Assembly: GCA_027627225.1 (NCBI GenBank)
Contig: CM051029.1
Location: 75,742,578-75,806,577, forward strand
Length of the DNA stretch: 64,000 nt
DNA from: Congeria kusceri
Lineage: Eukaryota; Mollusca; Bivalvia; Myida; Dreissenidae
Reading direction: 5' to 3'
Each line of letters opens with the position of its first letter. Positions within the stretch are counted from its first letter, which is position 1. The position numbers were made by a program, and so were the translations under genes. Shown in pieces: positions 61,901 through 64,000 of this stretch. The notes under the pieces are model-generated. The model was not told the DNA's origin. It was given only the letters and a program-made list of their open reading frames with translations, and did no database searches.

Positions 61901-64000
61901 TGTTTAAATACCTGATAGGCTTTAATCCTTCCATCAATGTTATCCACTGTTATCTTCATTGTCTTCCCCATGTTCAATGCAGCAATAACTTCTTTTCCAT
62001 TGATCTTTCCGAGCTCATCTAACATGGCTAACTTGGTTTTTTCTGGGATGCTAAGGCCCATGGTGTGCTGCAGTCCGAGTAGCTAGAAATGAAAAACGTG
62101 TTAATATAGCATACAGCACGATTTCAATTATTAATCTAACGATGCCATAAAGCATCAGTAGTCATAAATGTAAATAGGTTTGTTTGTTGCCCAAATTAAA
62201 ATTTAGGTTTAAATAAAATCATATAAGTTTGTTTGTTTGGAATTTTCATCCGTTTCATCAGTATTTCAGTCATATCATGGTGGTCAGATAACCTACTCAC
62301 ACGTTTCCTGGGTTAGCTGGTTTTCCAGTACTTAGTGCACATACTGGTACTTATGCCAGAAACTGACAACTGCACTACTTGAATCAGAGGTTGGGGAGAA
62401 TGGCCATAGACATAATTTCATGACCAATCACCACACATGTTATGTGGCTGGGCTGGGAATCAAACGTTTGATCCTCGGATTTTTTTACCATCCAAGCTAG
62501 CCCGCCCAGTGTATTGTTATTGTTAACACGAGTGCCAACTTGTCATTAAATATGCCCGTTTAAAGGTCTGGGTAAGATTGATCAGTGAAGTAGATTGTAT
62601 GTATTAATTTATTGTAGAAATGATGGCACTGAAAATCATGGAGACAACAAGAAACATGGCAATGCCATGACACCAGGTCTTCAACGTTTAATATATCAAT
62701 CTAATATAATTAAAATACAGTCGAAACGCAATACAACGAATAGTCAAGGGAGGTAAGGAATTGTTATTAATATAGCGCATCTTTCGTAGTATCGCATCTT
62801 TCAGATTTTAAAGCATTGTGTACGATATGTCGTAATATTACTGCTCTTAAACAGTTGTCTTAAAACTTAAAGCAAACTAAAGTTATTGACTAGAAACCGC
62901 TTATTAGAGAGCAGACAACATAAATTTTGCAAATTTGGGATAATTCAATGGCCATAATTCCGAAGCGTTTCAGGCGATCTGGGTGGTTATTGTACTTATA
63001 TGCCCATAAACATTGTCACCAAGTTTGAAGATAATAAAATAAAAACTATTTGAGTTAGAGAGCGGACAAGATTTTTTTTTTTTATAATTGAAGGGCCATA
63101 ATTACGAAGTCCTTCATGCGATCTGGATGGTTATCAAACTTGGCCAAGATATTATACCCCAAAACATTATCACCAAGTTTCATGATGATCGGATTTAAAC
63201 TTTTTGAAACATTGAGCGGACATCGTTCTCCTGGACGCTGCCCGCCCGCCGCAGGTGTTCCCATAATACACCCCGTTTTTTAAACGGGCGTATAAAAATA
63301 TTTCTAAAACATGTTTACATAATCCTTACCCCATTTCCAGCATTGTATCTCAAACAGGATGCAGCAACACATTTTTGGAATGCTATCAGCTGACAGTTTC
63401 TAGAATACATAGCCATAGCATACATGGATGCTACTACATGGCTTTCTTCTGGCATAGCAAGGTGAACTGGACAGGCCATGAACATCAAAAAGTCTAAAAC
63501 TTTGGGGCAACGCTTATGCATCTCAAACAGGATGTCTCGAAAGAATGTGTCAGGCTTAAGGTTTTCTACTTTTGATCTTAGGACACTGGGCTGTTTTGTG
63601 CTGCAAAGCTGGTCCATTTCAACAGAAATGTTGAGCAAAATCATTTGCCAAAGTTTATTGAAGACCATAGGAATGTTAACAATTGCTTCAAGCATTTCTT
63701 CCGCTGAAGTTATACCCTGAGACATGTTTTCAACTGTTTGTTTTAAGCAGTCCTTTGACTCCTGGGACATTGGCAATTGACACAACACATTCTTCTTGTG
63801 CAAATGGTATGGATTCAAGTTTTCCAAGGATTTGTCTTTCAAGCCCTTTGTTGCGTATGTGTGCTCAGCATGGGTATTCAGAGTCTGTGCACTGTATAAA
63901 TGATCAAATTCAACGCTTGTTGAAACAGATGCTTCTGACTTGCTGGTTTCCGAACAGCTTTCTTTCTCTGCATTAAAAAGTTGTTTAGCACTTTTTCGGG
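54711..64000 (-). CDS. DUF6589 protein, multi-exon, 5' end outside the window
   Basis: Nine exons on the minus strand (64000-63330, 62082-61912, 61060-60888, 60266-60125, 59809-59713, 58347-58175, 57331-57180, 56951-56674, 55432-54711) all have GT-AG borders and consistent phases. They give 858 residues to the TGA at 54713-54711; the open frame still runs at the window edge. Blocks I associate with DUF6589 proteins: CPKVLDFLMF and MYSRNCQLIAFQK (exon 1 here), LLGLQHTMGLS and ITVDNIDGR (about residue 270), GNRDFHYTHWSV, LGGDQLTR (D432) with ERLEQLNPVIEELFH, SLANYRAVLHRTNV, and the strongly conserved end KYAIECVDFVTKTEYVLSE ... RPGKNKPADMEQENN ... IRGLGAGKTDKAM. A lysine-rich stretch near the C-terminus may be a nuclear signal. 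Function is unknown; an RNase H-like (transposase) fold is possible but inferred. The frame is intact, so it is probably expressed. Confidence 0.85.
55500..55583 (-). other. Orphan 84-bp exon-like block
   Basis: The minus strand has ttttcag/cacaag and aagaaa/gtaata borders around an open 28-codon frame (HKSFPLIVDLTSHDIFLDKL...). It is symmetric in phase 0, whereas the neighbouring DUF6589 exons join in phase 1, where this block has a stop. It could be an alternative or lost exon. Confidence 0.35.
55728..56572 (+). repeat. Composite 'tgggggcataaaaa' repeat, four monomers
   Basis: It starts ctagaaatgtgtcacagaca, ctgatgcccccacaac, continues with about 155-bp monomers and ends in a tacg-rich stretch and cccactctgtgggggcataa. 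It is the same family as 53578-54690 and 60483-60790 and lies in a DUF6589 intron. Confidence 0.75.
56674..56951 (-). CDS. DUF6589 gene, exon with KHKGTSYRVTIPAENVGKTI
   Basis: The acceptor is gtttcag/aacc and the donor ctaagtg/gtaatg. It codes for 92 complete codons (TLLVELTCELLQLEQPGDMQ...). It joins arginine from the exon before and glycine to the last exon. Confidence 0.8.
57180..57331 (-). CDS. DUF6589 gene, exon with SLANYRAVLHRTNVNGQVKA
   Basis: The acceptor is atatttcag/aagatc and the donor acaag/gtactt. Its start lies only 33 bases from the start of helicase exon 2 on the other strand. Confidence 0.85.
57365..58156 (+). CDS. Helicase exon 2 (motifs III to VI, zinc-binding cysteines)
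   Basis: The acceptor is atatatttgcag/ggggac and the donor aaaag/gtaagg. It starts within the split tryptophan codon and reads GHDFRKDFSRIGSDLL... to CCCICDEKK. It lies wholly within an 843-base intron of the minus-strand gene (57332-58174). Confidence 0.9.
58175..58347 (-). CDS. DUF6589 gene, exon with GGDQLTR motif
   Basis: The acceptor is tgatatcag/ccgaag and the donor cttgag/gtaata. It reads EELENYATIPLGGDQLTRVT and ends ELFHVQQDLLE. Its donor faces the donor of helicase exon 2, with 18 bases between the two exons. Confidence 0.88.
58819..58903 (+). CDS. Helicase exon 3 (short C-terminal tail)
   Basis: The acceptor is tttcattgcag/ctttg. It completes a serine codon, adds FEYKQVTIVKNNTCKKIITV and NTVLCEV, and stops at TGA 58901. 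It is supported by phase and acceptor only, so alternative ends are possible. Confidence 0.6.
58904..59712. other. Intron of the DUF6589 gene, probable helicase 3' UTR at left
   Basis: AT-rich, no further helicase exon seen. A 27-28 base direct repeat (aaaggttataaatttgttat) lies at about 59517-59565. Confidence 0.4.
59713..59809 (-). CDS. DUF6589 gene, 97-bp exon
   Basis: The acceptor is ctattcag/gtcatt and the donor ggaagag/gtatta. It reads VIMKDPKSLPNCVQIMDTML to YTSAGR. Confidence 0.8.
59880..59925. repeat. Short dispersed-repeat scrap
   Basis: 'gagggccataggccctaggt' followed by tgctcatctgag resembles the end of a bivalve repeat I recall; too short to define. Confidence 0.3.
60125..60266 (-). 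CDS. DUF6589 gene, exon with KSYSWLVQRILIEEEPALSA
   Basis: The acceptor is atctcacag/aaaaag and the donor atgttt/gtaagt. It completes an arginine codon and adds 47 codons in phase 0. Confidence 0.82.
60483..60790 (+). repeat. Composite 'tgggggcataaaaa' repeat, single monomer
   Basis: It has the same 5' start (aactagaaatgtgtcacaga) and 3' end (cccactccgtgggggcataa) as 55728-56572, but only one internal monomer. A tacg/gacg run precedes the 3' end. Confidence 0.75.
60888..61060 (-). CDS. DUF6589 gene, exon with GNRDFHYTHWSVIIDRFDP
   Basis: The acceptor is tgcttacag/gtgagg and the donor ttgag/gtttgt. It continues KAYQ-VRLGSGNRDFHYTHW from the previous exon. Confidence 0.85.
61610..61704 (+). 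tRNA. tRNA-like sequence with UUU anticodon loop, probable pseudogene
   Basis: It has box A (tggccgagtgg), box B (ggttcaagccc), an anticodon loop that reads cttttaa and a T-rich Pol III terminator at 61683-61704. The anticodon stem (atagc against tccaa) and acceptor ends do not pair well, so it is more likely a tRNA pseudogene or SINE head than a working tRNA-Lys. It lies in a DUF6589 intron. Confidence 0.4.
61912..62082 (-). CDS. DUF6589 gene, exon with LLGLQHTMGLS and TVDNIDGR
   Basis: The acceptor is atttctag/ctactc and the donor tatcag/gtattt. It is exactly 57 codons, phase 0 at both ends. Confidence 0.87.
62249..62511 (-). mobile_element. tRNA-derived SINE, mollusc type, near full length
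   Basis: On the minus strand it starts with a decayed tRNA-like head (gggctagcttggatggta; box B-like gtttgattc with one mismatch). It continues with 'atgtgcactaagtactggaa' and 'gtgtgagtaggttatctgac' and ends 'catgatatgactgaaatact'. The 3' half matches 22705-22815. Confidence 0.6.
62512..62879. other. AT-rich intron sequence
   Basis: Nothing recognised in this part of the DUF6589 intron. Confidence 0.35.
62880..63297 (-). repeat. Dispersed repeat ending 'gtttaaaaaacggg', two monomers
   Basis: Two monomers, about 150 bases apart, have 'ttagagagcggacaagattt' and 'gccataattacgaagtcctt'. The right end carries the inverted words acaccccgttttttaaacgg. It lies in a DUF6589 intron. The minus-strand frame at 63082-63264 is part of the repeat. 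Confidence 0.6.
63330..64000 (-). CDS. DUF6589 gene, 5'-most exon in the window (partial)
   Basis: The frame is open from the window edge (RKSAKQLFNAEKESCSETSK...) to the donor aatggg/gtaagg. It includes FFRDILFEMHKRCPKVLDFL and ends RYNAGNG. There is no ATG that looks like the true start, so the gene begins outside the window. Confidence 0.85.

Overview
The window is animal genomic DNA, most likely from a bivalve mollusc and probably a dreissenid (zebra or quagga mussel type). It is AT-rich and packed with dispersed and tandem repeats. Its genes have introns with ordinary GT-AG splice sites. It also carries several repeat families I recall from bivalve genomes, including a MITE near 9.9 kb that I associate from memory with Dreissena. 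The species is an inference; no search was run.

Layout. 0-20.9 kb has no intact gene. It holds decayed or non-autonomous mobile elements (a tRNA-derived SINE, two TIR elements, a MITE, a Tc1/mariner scrap, a 5'-truncated LINE with a poly(A) tract) and minisatellites with units of 39 bp and 11 bp. 20.96-26.68 kb carries a three-exon plus-strand gene for a TRIM-like protein (two B-boxes, coiled coil, NHL-like propeller) that is open throughout except for one single-base frameshift in exon 1. 27-50 kb is again without a convincing conserved gene. It holds a small secreted-peptide ORF (31.0 kb) whose second copy at 10.9-12.3 kb is split by a TIR element, a 24-bp minisatellite, a G-rich minisatellite with higher-order structure, a nested pair of short-unit arrays, a hAT-like remnant and long arrays of 140-180 bp repeats.

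50.1-64 kb is the most interesting part. A plus-strand RecQ-like helicase gene (three exons, about 465 residues) is interleaved with a minus-strand gene of at least nine exons whose protein I recognise as a DUF6589 protein (858 residues inside the window, continuing past its right edge). Each gene has exons lying inside introns of the other. Helicase exon 2 almost completely fills one intron of the opposite gene, leaving only 33 and 18 bases on its two sides. All exon phases agree and both frames are open, so both genes look functional. Whether the pair is a host gene couple or the coding part of a large mobile element cannot be decided here.

The TRIM-like gene and the helicase/DUF6589 pair show no visible functional link. 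Most long open frames elsewhere are by-products of tandem repeats whose units lack stop codons.
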